From CAZGYE01 sp964530165 (GTDB lineage Bacteria; Planctomycetota; Planctomycetia; Planctomycetales; Planctomycetaceae): a stretch of 52,950 nt of DNA. The translations under genes were made by a program, and so were the position numbers. The stretch is from positions 1 through 52,950 of the forward strand of contig CAZGYE010000004.1 in assembly GCA_964530165.1 (NCBI GenBank), in the 5' to 3' direction. The notes beneath the pieces are model-generated. The model saw only the letters and a program-made list of their open reading frames with translations. It had not been told where the DNA came from and searched no databases. Of the stretch, positions 40,832 to 50,327 are shown piece by piece; position 1 is the stretch's first letter, and every line of letters begins with the position of its first letter.

Positions 40832-41872
40832 ATGCCTGAGTTACGGAAAGATCCGATCGTCGACCGCTGGGTGATTATCGCGCCGGACCGCGCGAAACGA
40901 CCACAGGACTTCACGCGCGAGCTCATGGCGCCGCCGGGAAGTTTCTGTCCGTTTTGCGAGGGGAGTGAAGAGGCCACGCCCCCGGAAATCCTCGCCTACC
41001 GCAATCCGGGCAGCGAAGCCAACGGCGCCGGTTGGCGGGTCCGAGTGGTGCCCAACAAGTTTCCGGCGCTGCAGGTCGAAGGCGGCCTCGAAAAACGGGG
41101 CGACGGCATGTACGACCTGATGAACGGCGTCGGCGCTCACGAGGTCATCATCGAGTGTCCACAGCACGAAACCAACATGTCGCGGCTTCGAGTGGATCAT
41201 CTGCAAGAAGTGCTCTGGGTTTACCGTGATCGGCTGGTCGACTTGAAGAAGGACCCCCGGTTGGTCCACGGTTTGATTTTCAAGAACAAGGGCGCGCCGG
41301 CCGGCGCCACGCTGGAGCACAGCCATTCCCAGTTGATCGTCACTCCGGTTATACCGATTTCGGTCCAGGAAGAAATGACCGGGTCGCTGGAGTTTTACAA
41401 CTATCGCGGCCGCTGCATTTACTGTGACATGGTCCAGCAGGAGCTGGCCGCCGATTGCCGCATCGTGTTGGACACGCCTGGGTTTCTCGTCTTCTGCCCG
41501 TTTGCCTGCCGTTTCCCGTTCGAGACCTGGGTGGTCCCCAAACAGCATTCCAGCCATTTCGAGAACATCCCGCGACAGGGAGTCGAGGAATTGGGGATGG
41601 TTTTGAAAACCATCTTGAGTAAACTAGAGGTGGCGCTGGACGATCCGCCGTACAATTACGTGATTCACACCGCCCCGTTCGACTCGGCTGAAGTGGCCCA
41701 CTACCACTGGCACTTGGAGATTTTTCCGCGGTTGACACGTGTCGCCGGTTTCGAGTGGGGCAGCGGGTTTTACATTAATCCCGTTCTACCGGAAGAGGCC
41801 GCCGAGTTCCTGCGTGAAATTGAAGTCGTCTCAGCGGACCAAATGGTTAAGGAACCCTCGATGTCCCGCTAA
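40832..41872 (+). CDS. galT: GalT-like nucleotidyltransferase
   Basis: 346 residues of the HIT-superfamily galactose-1-phosphate uridylyltransferase family. It has two zinc-site CxxC pairs (CPFC and CIYC), and the active site reads H163-S-H165-S-Q in ATLEHSHSQLIVTP. The second domain has HYHWHLEIFPRL. Classical GalT has HPHGQ, with the second His forming the UMP adduct; here Ser replaces Pro and Gly, as in some GalT-like nucleotidyl phosphorylases. The setting between glycogen synthase and two GH57 enzymes, with no galK or galE, suggests that it handles ADP-glucose or another nucleotide glucose. The symbol reflects the family, not a proven galactose role. The ribosome site is weak. Confidence 0.85.
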   Translation: MPELRKDPIVDRWVIIAPDRAKRPQDFTRELMAPPGSFCPFCEGSEEATPPEILAYRNPGSEANGAGWRVRVVPNKFPALQVEGGLEKRGDGMYDLMNGVGAHEVIIECPQHETNMSRLRVDHLQEVLWVYRDRLVDLKKDPRLVHGLIFKNKGAPAGATLEHSHSQLIVTPVIPISVQEEMTGSLEFYNYRGRCIYCDMVQQELAADCRIVLDTPGFLVFCPFACRFPFETWVVPKQHSSHFENIPRQGVEELGMVLKTILSKLEVALDDPPYNYVIHTAPFDSAEVAHYHWHLEIFPRLTRVAGFEWGSGFYINPVLPEEAAEFLREIEVVSADQMVKEPSMSR

Positions 41873-41901
41873 CCGGAATCGTGGGGGAAAGGATTCTATC
41901 C

Positions 41902-44103
<2,202 letters not shown>

Positions 44104-44126
44104 CCCAAGTGGCGCGGTCGTCAGTC

Positions 44127-44198
44127 CATTTAGCCGCGGAGCTTGCTCCGCGCGATGCAATAAAGAGCGTGCTCGCGGCGCGCCGGACAAGTCCGGCG
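44127..44198. repeat. REP-like pair
   Basis: It starts CCATTTAGCCG, followed by the perfect hairpin CGCGGAGC-TT-GCTCCGCG (44135-44152). The second hairpin is GCCGGAC-AA-GTCCGGC (44182-44197). The first 28 bases match the reverse complement of 24299-24325 except at two positions. Confidence 0.8.
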
Positions 44199-44249
44199 GC
44201 TGAGAGCGTGTTGATAAAGCCTCTTCTCAGTCCCGGAGGGACGTTATAT

Positions 44250-44409
44250 GGTAGCTCAGGGCGCGAGTCCTGGGTGCCGGGATCGAATCCATTCTGCGCG
44301 AGCCCCAGCGGGGCGATAGAACTCTGTTGCGACGAACAGACCAACACGTTCTGTCGCCCCGCTGGGGCTACACCGATAGGCCCCCCACAGACTCGCGCCC
44401 TGGGCTACC
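44250..44409. repeat. Nested long stem-loop repeat
   Basis: Outer arms GGTAGCTCAGGGCGCGAGTC (44250-44269) and 44390-44409 pair at 19 of 20 bases. Inner arms of 22 bases (44301-44322 and 44348-44369, AGCCCCAGCGGGGC...) pair at 21 of 22. The whole could fold into a two-level hairpin of 160 bases. Confidence 0.85.
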
Positions 44410-44477
44410 TCCTTCCGCCCCTACCGGGGCTTTTCAAACGCGCTCGAAAAGTTTCCACTTTCAACCGACCGCGGTCG

Positions 44478-46412
44478 TCACGACTGAGTCTTCTCCTTCT
44501 TGATCTCATCGCTGTGGAAGCTGACCTCGATGAGCGTCGTGACGCCGTAGCCTTTGGGACTGTATCCTTTTCGAAAGTGGACCCGCCAGATCAGCTCGCC
44601 TTTGAGTTTCTCGATGTCCCCCGTCTCCGAGGCGATATAGGTGCTGAAGGAATCCCCCGGTTTTAATTCGCGTCCGACATTTTGACCTTTGAGGTCCCAG
44701 TCGCCGGTCGGAGGCAAATCGTACACCAGCAGCCGATGTCCGTCCCGCCGTTTCTGTTCGGCCTGGCAGACGAACGTGTTTGCACGAAACTTGCCTAAAG
44801 ACTTGTCGTCTGGGTGCCGCGTCAGCAAGAGGTCGTGGTCGAGCGGGGCGATCAGTTGTTTGTCCGAAACGTTCTCGAACCGCAGGTACAGCTTCAACAC
44901 CGGGCCGGTAGGCGGCCTTGTCTTTTTCGCGTCGCTGTAGTGCACAAACTCCAGAGGTCCTCGTATGACCTGAACCGGCTTCACCAGCACGTTTCCGAAT
45001 CGTTGTTCTTCGCCAAGTTTGAGCGTGTGCCCGGGAGGCATTTTTGCGTCTTCGGGAGCAAGTTTCAGCGCGATGCCGCCGTTTTTCTTCGGCGGCTTCA
45101 GATCGGGCAAGCTTTCCAGCCTGTGGGGATCGACGTTGGACAACGACCACCAGAGCAGGATCAACGCGATTGTCACCGCGCTGGCATAGCTGGCCACCAG
45201 AATGAACCACAACTTCGGGACGACATCCGGTTTCACCGGCGCTTTGGCCGGCACCGCAACCGGCTGAGTGCCGGCAGGTGCGGCCGCCGAGACGGTCTCC
45301 ACCATCGGTATCGCAGCCGGAGCCGCTTGTGGCGTTTGCGGGGGCGCTGCTGCCGGTGGTCCGGGAAACAGTGGCGACTCTGTCGTGGAAGGGGTCGCTG
45401 CTGTCGGCACCTGCGCCAGGGGTTGAGCAGCGGCAACCGGGGCCGCCGGAGTGACCGCCGGGGCTGCCGAGGTGACCACCGGAGTCGATGGTGGTGCCGC
45501 CGTGTCTTCAGTTGCCGGCGGACCGGGAAACAACGGAGGCTCTTCCGCTGTAGCAGCGGTAGCAGCCGGCGCCGTTGGCTGCGGCGGAACGACCGGCGCC
45601 GCTGCTGGGACGATCGGGGTGACCGATGTCGGCGGCGTTTCAGCCAGCGGCGGTCCCGGAAACAGCGGCGCTTCCTCTGTTGTGGCAGGCACTGGCGCCT
45701 GCGCCGCAGGTACGGATGTGTCGGCCGGCGGAGCCGCGGCATCGGTGCCGGCAACGTCCGGGATTGTCTGCGGAGCGGTCTGCTCAGCGGCCGGTGGACC
45801 CGGGAACAAAGGGGCTTCCTCGACCGGTGGAGATGCGGGTGTTGCTGTCGCGGATGCTGGTACGTCAGGCGTCGGAGCGGTGGGATCGGCCGCGGCGACA
45901 TCGGGAGATGTTTGCGGTGGCGTTTCTTCAGTCGCCGGCGGCTGTGGTGAACTGTCGGCGGTCGCAATGGTCTCGTTTGCCGCGGCCTTGGGGGTGCTCT
46001 CCGGCGCCGCAGACGCGGCCGCCGGTGGGCTTGGAAACGGCGGTGATTCCCCGGTTGCCGGGGGCGATGGGCTCGGCGCGGTTTCCGCGGCAGGTGAATG
46101 GAAGCTCGGAAACCCCGCCGCCGGATGATGATCGGGAGCTTCGAGGAAGCCAAAGTCTGGAACAGGCCCCGTGGCGCCGCTTGCGGGTGTTTGCGGAGCT
46201 GCAGGCGATTCGGAAGCGGGAGGTGTTGGCGGAACTGCCGGGGGTTGGACAGTGGGAGGCGTCGGCGGTCCTGCCGGAGTGCCGGCCACTTCCGGAGCGA
46301 ATGGTGCCGGCACGGTCAGGTGCGCCCCGCAATGCGGACAGGCAACCACGACCCCCGGGGCGGGGACCATCAATCGACCCTGACAATTGCCGCAAGCGAC
46401 TTCAATGGCCAT
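44478..46412 (-). CDS. Zinc-ribbon, Pro/Ala-rich single-pass membrane protein
   Basis: 644 residues. An N-terminal zinc ribbon (CGNC and CPHC, residues 8-28, VACGNCQGRLMVPAPG) is typical of planctomycete regulators. A 340-residue Pro/Ala-rich linker follows, with PLFPGPP four times at about 200, 247, 294 and 345. The spacing near 47 residues suggests degenerate tandem repeats, with two weaker ancestors before them. A membrane helix lies at about 400-422 (LWFILVASYASAVTIALILLWW). The C-terminal 200 residues are a beta-rich extracytoplasmic domain (VLKLYLRFENVSDKQLIAPL). The zinc ribbon would face the cytoplasm. The gene starts three bases after bioD and belongs to the same operon. The function is unknown. 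Confidence 0.75.
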   Translation of the reverse strand: MAIEVACGNCQGRLMVPAPGVVVACPHCGAHLTVPAPFAPEVAGTPAGPPTPPTVQPPAVPPTPPASESPAAPQTPASGATGPVPDFGFLEAPDHHPAAGFPSFHSPAAETAPSPSPPATGESPPFPSPPAAASAAPESTPKAAANETIATADSSPQPPATEETPPQTSPDVAAADPTAPTPDVPASATATPASPPVEEAPLFPGPPAAEQTAPQTIPDVAGTDAAAPPADTSVPAAQAPVPATTEEAPLFPGPPLAETPPTSVTPIVPAAAPVVPPQPTAPAATAATAEEPPLFPGPPATEDTAAPPSTPVVTSAAPAVTPAAPVAAAQPLAQVPTAATPSTTESPLFPGPPAAAPPQTPQAAPAAIPMVETVSAAAPAGTQPVAVPAKAPVKPDVVPKLWFILVASYASAVTIALILLWWSLSNVDPHRLESLPDLKPPKKNGGIALKLAPEDAKMPPGHTLKLGEEQRFGNVLVKPVQVIRGPLEFVHYSDAKKTRPPTGPVLKLYLRFENVSDKQLIAPLDHDLLLTRHPDDKSLGKFRANTFVCQAEQKRRDGHRLLVYDLPPTGDWDLKGQNVGRELKPGDSFSTYIASETGDIEKLKGELIWRVHFRKGYSPKGYGVTTLIEVSFHSDEIKKEKTQS

Positions 46413-46415
46413 CGA

Positions 46416-47162
46416 TCACTCCAGAATGTTGCAAGTCGGTCCCGATTTTCTCAACGCCAGCGCGGCCCAATCTATTCTGATCCGACGACCATCACGAAGC
46501 AACCCGTCGGGCTGATTGTGCTCCACGACTCCCAAGACCGGCGCAGGAGTCCGGGCGGCAAGTGCTGCCGGATTGGTTGCCGCTGCGCTGCCGGCTTCTG
46601 CCTGATCGGCTTGATTGAGCACGATTCCTGCGACCGTCAAACCACGATTCCGGGCCGCTTCGACCGTCAGCAGGGTGTGGTTGATCGTTCCCAGACCGAG
46701 CCGACAAACCACAATCAACGGATAATTCAAATCGCGTGCAAGCTCGGCCACCGTTTCATCCTCGGTCAGCGGGCACAACAGGCCGCCAACTCCTTCCACC
46801 AGCAACAACTCGACCCGCTCTTGCCACCAGCGGGCGCCGGTTCGCAGCAACTCGGCGTCGACCACTTTCTCTTCCAGCCGAGCCGCAACCGGGGGCGCCA
46901 AAGGCGCGTGGAAACGCTGAGGACAGACTCGAAAGGCGTCGAACCGCCCAGCAACGGCTGTGGAAAGCCGTTCCACGTCGTTCCAAACCGGCTTGCCATC
47001 GGCGCCGGCGAGGCTGCCGGTGCAGACCGGTTTATACACGCCGACCTGAAGACCTGCGGCCGATAGTTCTCGGGCGATCAGCGTGGTCACGTAGGTCTTG
47101 CCGACGCCGGTATCGGTCCCGGTGATGAACAGCCCGCGCGGTGATGGGTCTCGACTGATCAT
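46416..47162 (-). CDS. bioD: Dethiobiotin synthetase
   Basis: 248 residues. It has P-loop GTDTGVGKTYVTTLIA (15-23), substrate region YKPVCTG and catalytic-region VEGVGGLLCPLTEDETVAEL. VVCRLGLGTINHTLLTVEA matches the family's switch region and GIVLNQ the nucleotide-base region. It closes the ureido ring of dethiobiotin from diaminopelargonate, CO2 and ATP in the cytoplasm. No other bio gene is in the window. It lies between a SAM-cleaving enzyme (6-base gap upstream) and the zinc-ribbon gene (3-base gap downstream), a unit likely transcribed together. Confidence 0.95.
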   Translation of the reverse strand: MISRDPSPRGLFITGTDTGVGKTYVTTLIARELSAAGLQVGVYKPVCTGSLAGADGKPVWNDVERLSTAVAGRFDAFRVCPQRFHAPLAPPVAARLEEKVVDAELLRTGARWWQERVELLLVEGVGGLLCPLTEDETVAELARDLNYPLIVVCRLGLGTINHTLLTVEAARNRGLTVAGIVLNQADQAEAGSAAATNPAALAARTPAPVLGVVEHNQPDGLLRDGRRIRIDWAALALRKSGPTCNILE

Positions 47163-47168
47163 TGTTGC

Positions 47169-47969
47169 TCACCCGGGGTCCTCTCCCACCACGCGCACGC
47201 AGTCGCCCTCGATCGATCCCAGCCTCTCGGCTGCGCTGCCCCGGTTGACGGCGATCTCTAATCGGCCGTGGCTGCCGACCAGCGCTAGCAACTCGCCCCG
47301 ACCCCGTTCGTCGTAACAGCGATGAATCCCCTTGATGAGTTGGGCCCCTACTTCAACCGTCAGCGCTGCTCTCTGGGCGGCGGCAAACAGTGACTCGTCA
47401 ATGTTTGTGATCAGATTCCCGAACGCGTCGATCCACGCGATTTCTCCTACGATGCCGTCGGACGTGCAGGTTGGTTGTCGGTCGGGCAAATCAGTCAAAC
47501 CGCCTTCGAGCGGACGACCAAACTCGGCCAGGTCGCTGCCAAGACTCCAGTGGGCCGCCACCGGCGCCATGATGTCGCGTCCGTGGAATGTGTTCGAGAC
47601 CCGCTGCCGCCAGAATTTCCTTTCGGTCAACTCGACAATTCGTTTCGGACCCAACCGGCGGACGATTGTGGAAAGGACCCCGTTATCCGGGGCGATCAAT
47701 CGCTGTCTGCCGGCTTCCACAGCGACCAGCCGACGCCCGGTCCCCACACCCGGATCCACCACCACCAGGTGAATCGTGTTTTCCGGAAACCAATCGACCA
47801 ACTCGTCAATCACGGCCGCCGCCCGCCGCACGTTCTGGGCAGGAATGTTGTGAGTGACGTCGACCAGCCGCGCGCGCCGATTGATGCCCAGCATGACCCC
47901 CTTGAGCTGGGCGACGTAGCTGTCGGAGCATCCGAAATCGGTCGTCAATGTGATGATCGGAAGTTGCAT
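47169..47969 (-). CDS. SAM hydroxide adenosyltransferase (DUF62/SAM hydrolase)
   Basis: 266 residues. The N-terminus MQLPIITLTTDFGCSDSYV carries the invariant Asp and DSYV motif. ITHNIPAQNVRRAA-type sequence, VVDPGVGTGRRLVAVE, IAPDNGVLS and FHGRDIMAPVAAHW are diagnostic of the DUF62/SAM-dependent halogenase fold. Family members cleave S-adenosylmethionine to adenosine and methionine using water, while the fluorinase and chlorinase relatives have additional halide pockets. The longer in-frame start at 48116 adds a Trp/Cys/Arg-rich leader with no ribosome site, so the ATG at 47969 is preferred. It heads the three-gene unit that includes bioD. Confidence 0.9.
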   Translation of the reverse strand: MQLPIITLTTDFGCSDSYVAQLKGVMLGINRRARLVDVTHNIPAQNVRRAAAVIDELVDWFPENTIHLVVVDPGVGTGRRLVAVEAGRQRLIAPDNGVLSTIVRRLGPKRIVELTERKFWRQRVSNTFHGRDIMAPVAAHWSLGSDLAEFGRPLEGGLTDLPDRQPTCTSDGIVGEIAWIDAFGNLITNIDESLFAAAQRAALTVEVGAQLIKGIHRCYDERGRGELLALVGSHGRLEIAVNRGSAAERLGSIEGDCVRVVGEDPG

Positions 47970-48118
47970 GATTGTTTCTGGCCCCGCGCATCCACTGTAG
48001 CGTCGTCGGACGCGTTTCGGGAGGCAAGAAAGCTGCCAATTGACCCAGACAATCCAGCGGCTTACACTAGAAGTAGAGAAACTATCCACACAACTGTGTC
48101 CACGCTCGGTATACATCG

Positions 48119-49126
48119 ATGTCTATCAGCAATGCTTTGGTTTCGCGATGTTGGATCGTTCGTTCCCGGTTGCACCGGCGGCGTTTTGGCCGGTTTGCAG
48201 TTTGCCTTGGCCTGATTCTCGCCGTCGCGGCCGGGGATGCCGCGGCACAGGATGCCGGTGAGAAGAAACTCGTCATCGAAGATAAATTGCTGACGACGGG
48301 AGATGGCTGGCAGATTCACATCACTTATTTTCAGTCGCCCATCGGCAAAGAAGCGCCCGTCGTTCTGCTGTTGCATGGAAAAGGCGGGAACCGTTTGGTC
48401 TGGGGCGCGAAACCCCGCGCGGGCGGCGCCCAGGGTGTGAAAGGGTTTGCCAACCGCCTGCAAGAAAACAGTGAAAAAGGTGGATATGCCGTCATCAGTC
48501 TCGATTTACGCAAACACGGGCAAAGCAAGAATCCGGCCGTACCGGTCGATCTGCACCCGAACGACTATCAGTTGATGGTCGTGCAAGATTTGGAAGCCGT
48601 GAAAAAATTCATTTACGCGGAACACCAGGCGCAAAGGCTCAACATGCGGAAACTCGCGATCATCGCGGCGGATATGAGCGCCCCCATTGCCATCAACTAC
48701 GCGCTGCGCGATTGGCTGAAACGGCCGCATGTTGACGCCCCGACAATCGCGGCCCGCACGCCGCGCGGGCAAGACGTGCGGGCGCTGGTGCTCCTTTCGC
48801 CGGAAACGAGTCTTCCCAAGCTTCCCACCGGACGCGCGATCCGTCAATTGCGAAACCCTGCTTGGGGGATTTCATTCCTGATCTGCGTCGGCGCGGAAGA
48901 CAAATTCGACAAAGGCCAGGCCAAGAGAATATACCGGCAGCTCTCCCCAATGGCGAAGAACGACAAGAAGGGAGAAACGCGGATCAATCTCATGACGTAC
49001 GCCGGTCGGTGGCGGGGCACCGATCTGCTCGGTCACAAGAACCGGATCGAGGAGCACATGCACGCCTTCCTGGAGAAGTACCTGAAGCAGTTGCCCGATC
49101 CGTGGCGCAACCGAAAGAGCCGATAA
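48119..49126 (+). CDS. Alpha/beta-hydrolase-fold protein with Asp at the nucleophile position
   Basis: 335 residues. A signal peptide at about 22-45 (FGRFAVCLGLILAVAAGDAAAQ) exports it. The hydrolase core follows with the oxyanion motif VVLLLHGKGGNR and the strand before the nucleophile elbow reading KLAIIAADMSAPIAI. The elbow is normally GHSMGG; here it is A-A-D185-M-S-A, so Asp sits where Ser usually does, as in haloalkane dehalogenases and epoxide hydrolases. ICVGAEDKFDK provides a candidate acid residue, and HMHAF near the end could give the His. Whether D185 is catalytic or the site is dead cannot be told. The gene is divergent from the SAM hydrolase with a 149-base gap. Confidence 0.7.
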   Translation: MSISNALVSRCWIVRSRLHRRRFGRFAVCLGLILAVAAGDAAAQDAGEKKLVIEDKLLTTGDGWQIHITYFQSPIGKEAPVVLLLHGKGGNRLVWGAKPRAGGAQGVKGFANRLQENSEKGGYAVISLDLRKHGQSKNPAVPVDLHPNDYQLMVVQDLEAVKKFIYAEHQAQRLNMRKLAIIAADMSAPIAINYALRDWLKRPHVDAPTIAARTPRGQDVRALVLLSPETSLPKLPTGRAIRQLRNPAWGISFLICVGAEDKFDKGQAKRIYRQLSPMAKNDKKGETRINLMTYAGRWRGTDLLGHKNRIEEHMHAFLEKYLKQLPDPWRNRKSR

Positions 49127-49188
49127 GCGAATTCGTGCCGGCATCTGCCGCACCAACGTGATCGGCCGCCCCCGGGCCTCGAAAACTT

Positions 49189-50067
49189 TCACTGTGCGTC
49201 CGCCGGTTCCCCGGGTATCACGAGTTCGCTTTGCGCGCCGCCTCCCGTCTCGTGGGCCGACATGACCACCGTGACTTCGCTCATCTTCTGGTTCTCGAAG
49301 ACGTCGCGCGGCTCGCGGGCGTCTTTCGCCCAACGAGACGTCTCGACCCTCCACTTGGCTAATCCGAACGGAACGTCGTCGCTGCGCCACAGCGTCGCTT
49401 TGTTCACAGAACGGCCGGTGCGGCTCTCCATCTTGTATTCGCCCTTGAACATCTTGGCTGTCACCGGCTGGTCCAGAGGGATCTCCAGCTCAACGGCCTC
49501 ATCCGCACCCGCTTCCAGCGTCTTGTAGTGCCTGAGCACCGACAGCAACGGATAAACCTGCAGCACTCTGGTTTTGATTGCCTTCACCTCTCCATCGCCG
49601 ATTCGCTGGTATCCCTTCACGATGGGGATGTACGAGACGTGTATTTTGTCGACGTCGGTCAGCGTTCCAGCGACGCGCGCCTCCGGCACCAGCACCCTGC
49701 AAATCCGTGCCCCGATTGGTCCGGGGTCGATGCCGGTTTCGCTCGGCTTACCGGTGATGAGCTTGATTTCGATCCAGCGACACCACTCTCCGTCGTCCGA
49801 TCTCAGCCACAGCTTCTTGGTCTCGTCGTATTTCCACTTCTCTCTGCCGACCGACTTGATCCAAAGATGTCGAATCCAGTCGATCGTCAGGTTCGCCTCG
49901 TTGCTCTCAGCGCGAATCTCGACTTGCTGGAACGTTCCCTCGTAGCGGACCCACGTGCCGTCTTCCTTTGGCAGGCTCCAGACCAGCCCCTGGGCAAAGA
50001 CGGCAGCGGCGCCACCCGTCGACCAGTGGGCCAACAGCATCAGTGTTACCACACGTATGTATCTCAT
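49189..50067 (-). CDS. Secreted protein of unknown function
   Basis: 292 residues with a signal peptide (MRYIRVVTLMLLAHWSTGGAAAVFAQ). No family was recognised. The mature part has many beta-strands and Trp/Arg-rich pairs (YEGTFQQVEIRAESNEANLT, WVRYEG, KSVGREKWKYDETKKLWLRS), resembling a lipocalin- or DUF-type beta sandwich. The start at 50067 has GGAGCAGAG upstream and gives a proper leader. The preceding in-frame extension to 50211 would not. It is divergent from sppA. Confidence 0.7.
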   Translation of the reverse strand: MRYIRVVTLMLLAHWSTGGAAAVFAQGLVWSLPKEDGTWVRYEGTFQQVEIRAESNEANLTIDWIRHLWIKSVGREKWKYDETKKLWLRSDDGEWCRWIEIKLITGKPSETGIDPGPIGARICRVLVPEARVAGTLTDVDKIHVSYIPIVKGYQRIGDGEVKAIKTRVLQVYPLLSVLRHYKTLEAGADEAVELEIPLDQPVTAKMFKGEYKMESRTGRSVNKATLWRSDDVPFGLAKWRVETSRWAKDAREPRDVFENQKMSEVTVVMSAHETGGGAQSELVIPGEPADAQ

Positions 50068-50327
50068 GGAACTCTGCTCCGATCCAATCGGGTGAAACGC
50101 ACCACGAGTAGGAACGTCCCCTTTCTCCAGTCTGTCATACCGAAGGATCTGTGACAAGACCTTTCGTTCCGTTCTCATCCACTGTGGGCGAGAAGTCCTG
50201 CCGGCGACCAAGACGCTTCTTGACCGATCGGCACAGCCAACCTAGACTCTCAATCTCAACATCAGTCGGAATCAGTCGGACCATTCCGCCTGACCGTCTT
50301 GTCACAAACATGTTTGAGGAGAACTCC

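Larger units (their letters stand above)
44104..44477. other. Convergent intergenic region filled with repeats
   Basis: 374 bases between the converging GH57 and zinc-ribbon genes, with no coding sequence. It holds a REP-like pair (44127-44198) and a nested long stem-loop (44250-44409), flanked by small hairpins GTCCC-GGA-GGGAC near 44230 and GCCCC-TACC-GGGGC near 44420. Transcripts from both sides may end here. Confidence 0.7.

Noticed and set aside
44250..44300. tRNA-like stretch (GGTAGCTCAG ... GATCGAATCC)
   Set aside because: The distance between the D-loop-like and T-loop-like segments is too short for an anticodon arm, no acceptor stem pairs, and the D-like part is the arm of a long inverted repeat.
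45233..46480. Long open frames opposite the zinc-ribbon gene
   Set aside because: They arise from the Pro/Ala-rich GC-biased linker, are Arg/Gly-rich low-complexity sequence and have no domain or ribosome site.
47970..48116. Longer N-terminus of the SAM hydrolase
   Set aside because: The extra residues are unlike the family and lack a ribosome site; the region is the divergent promoter gap.
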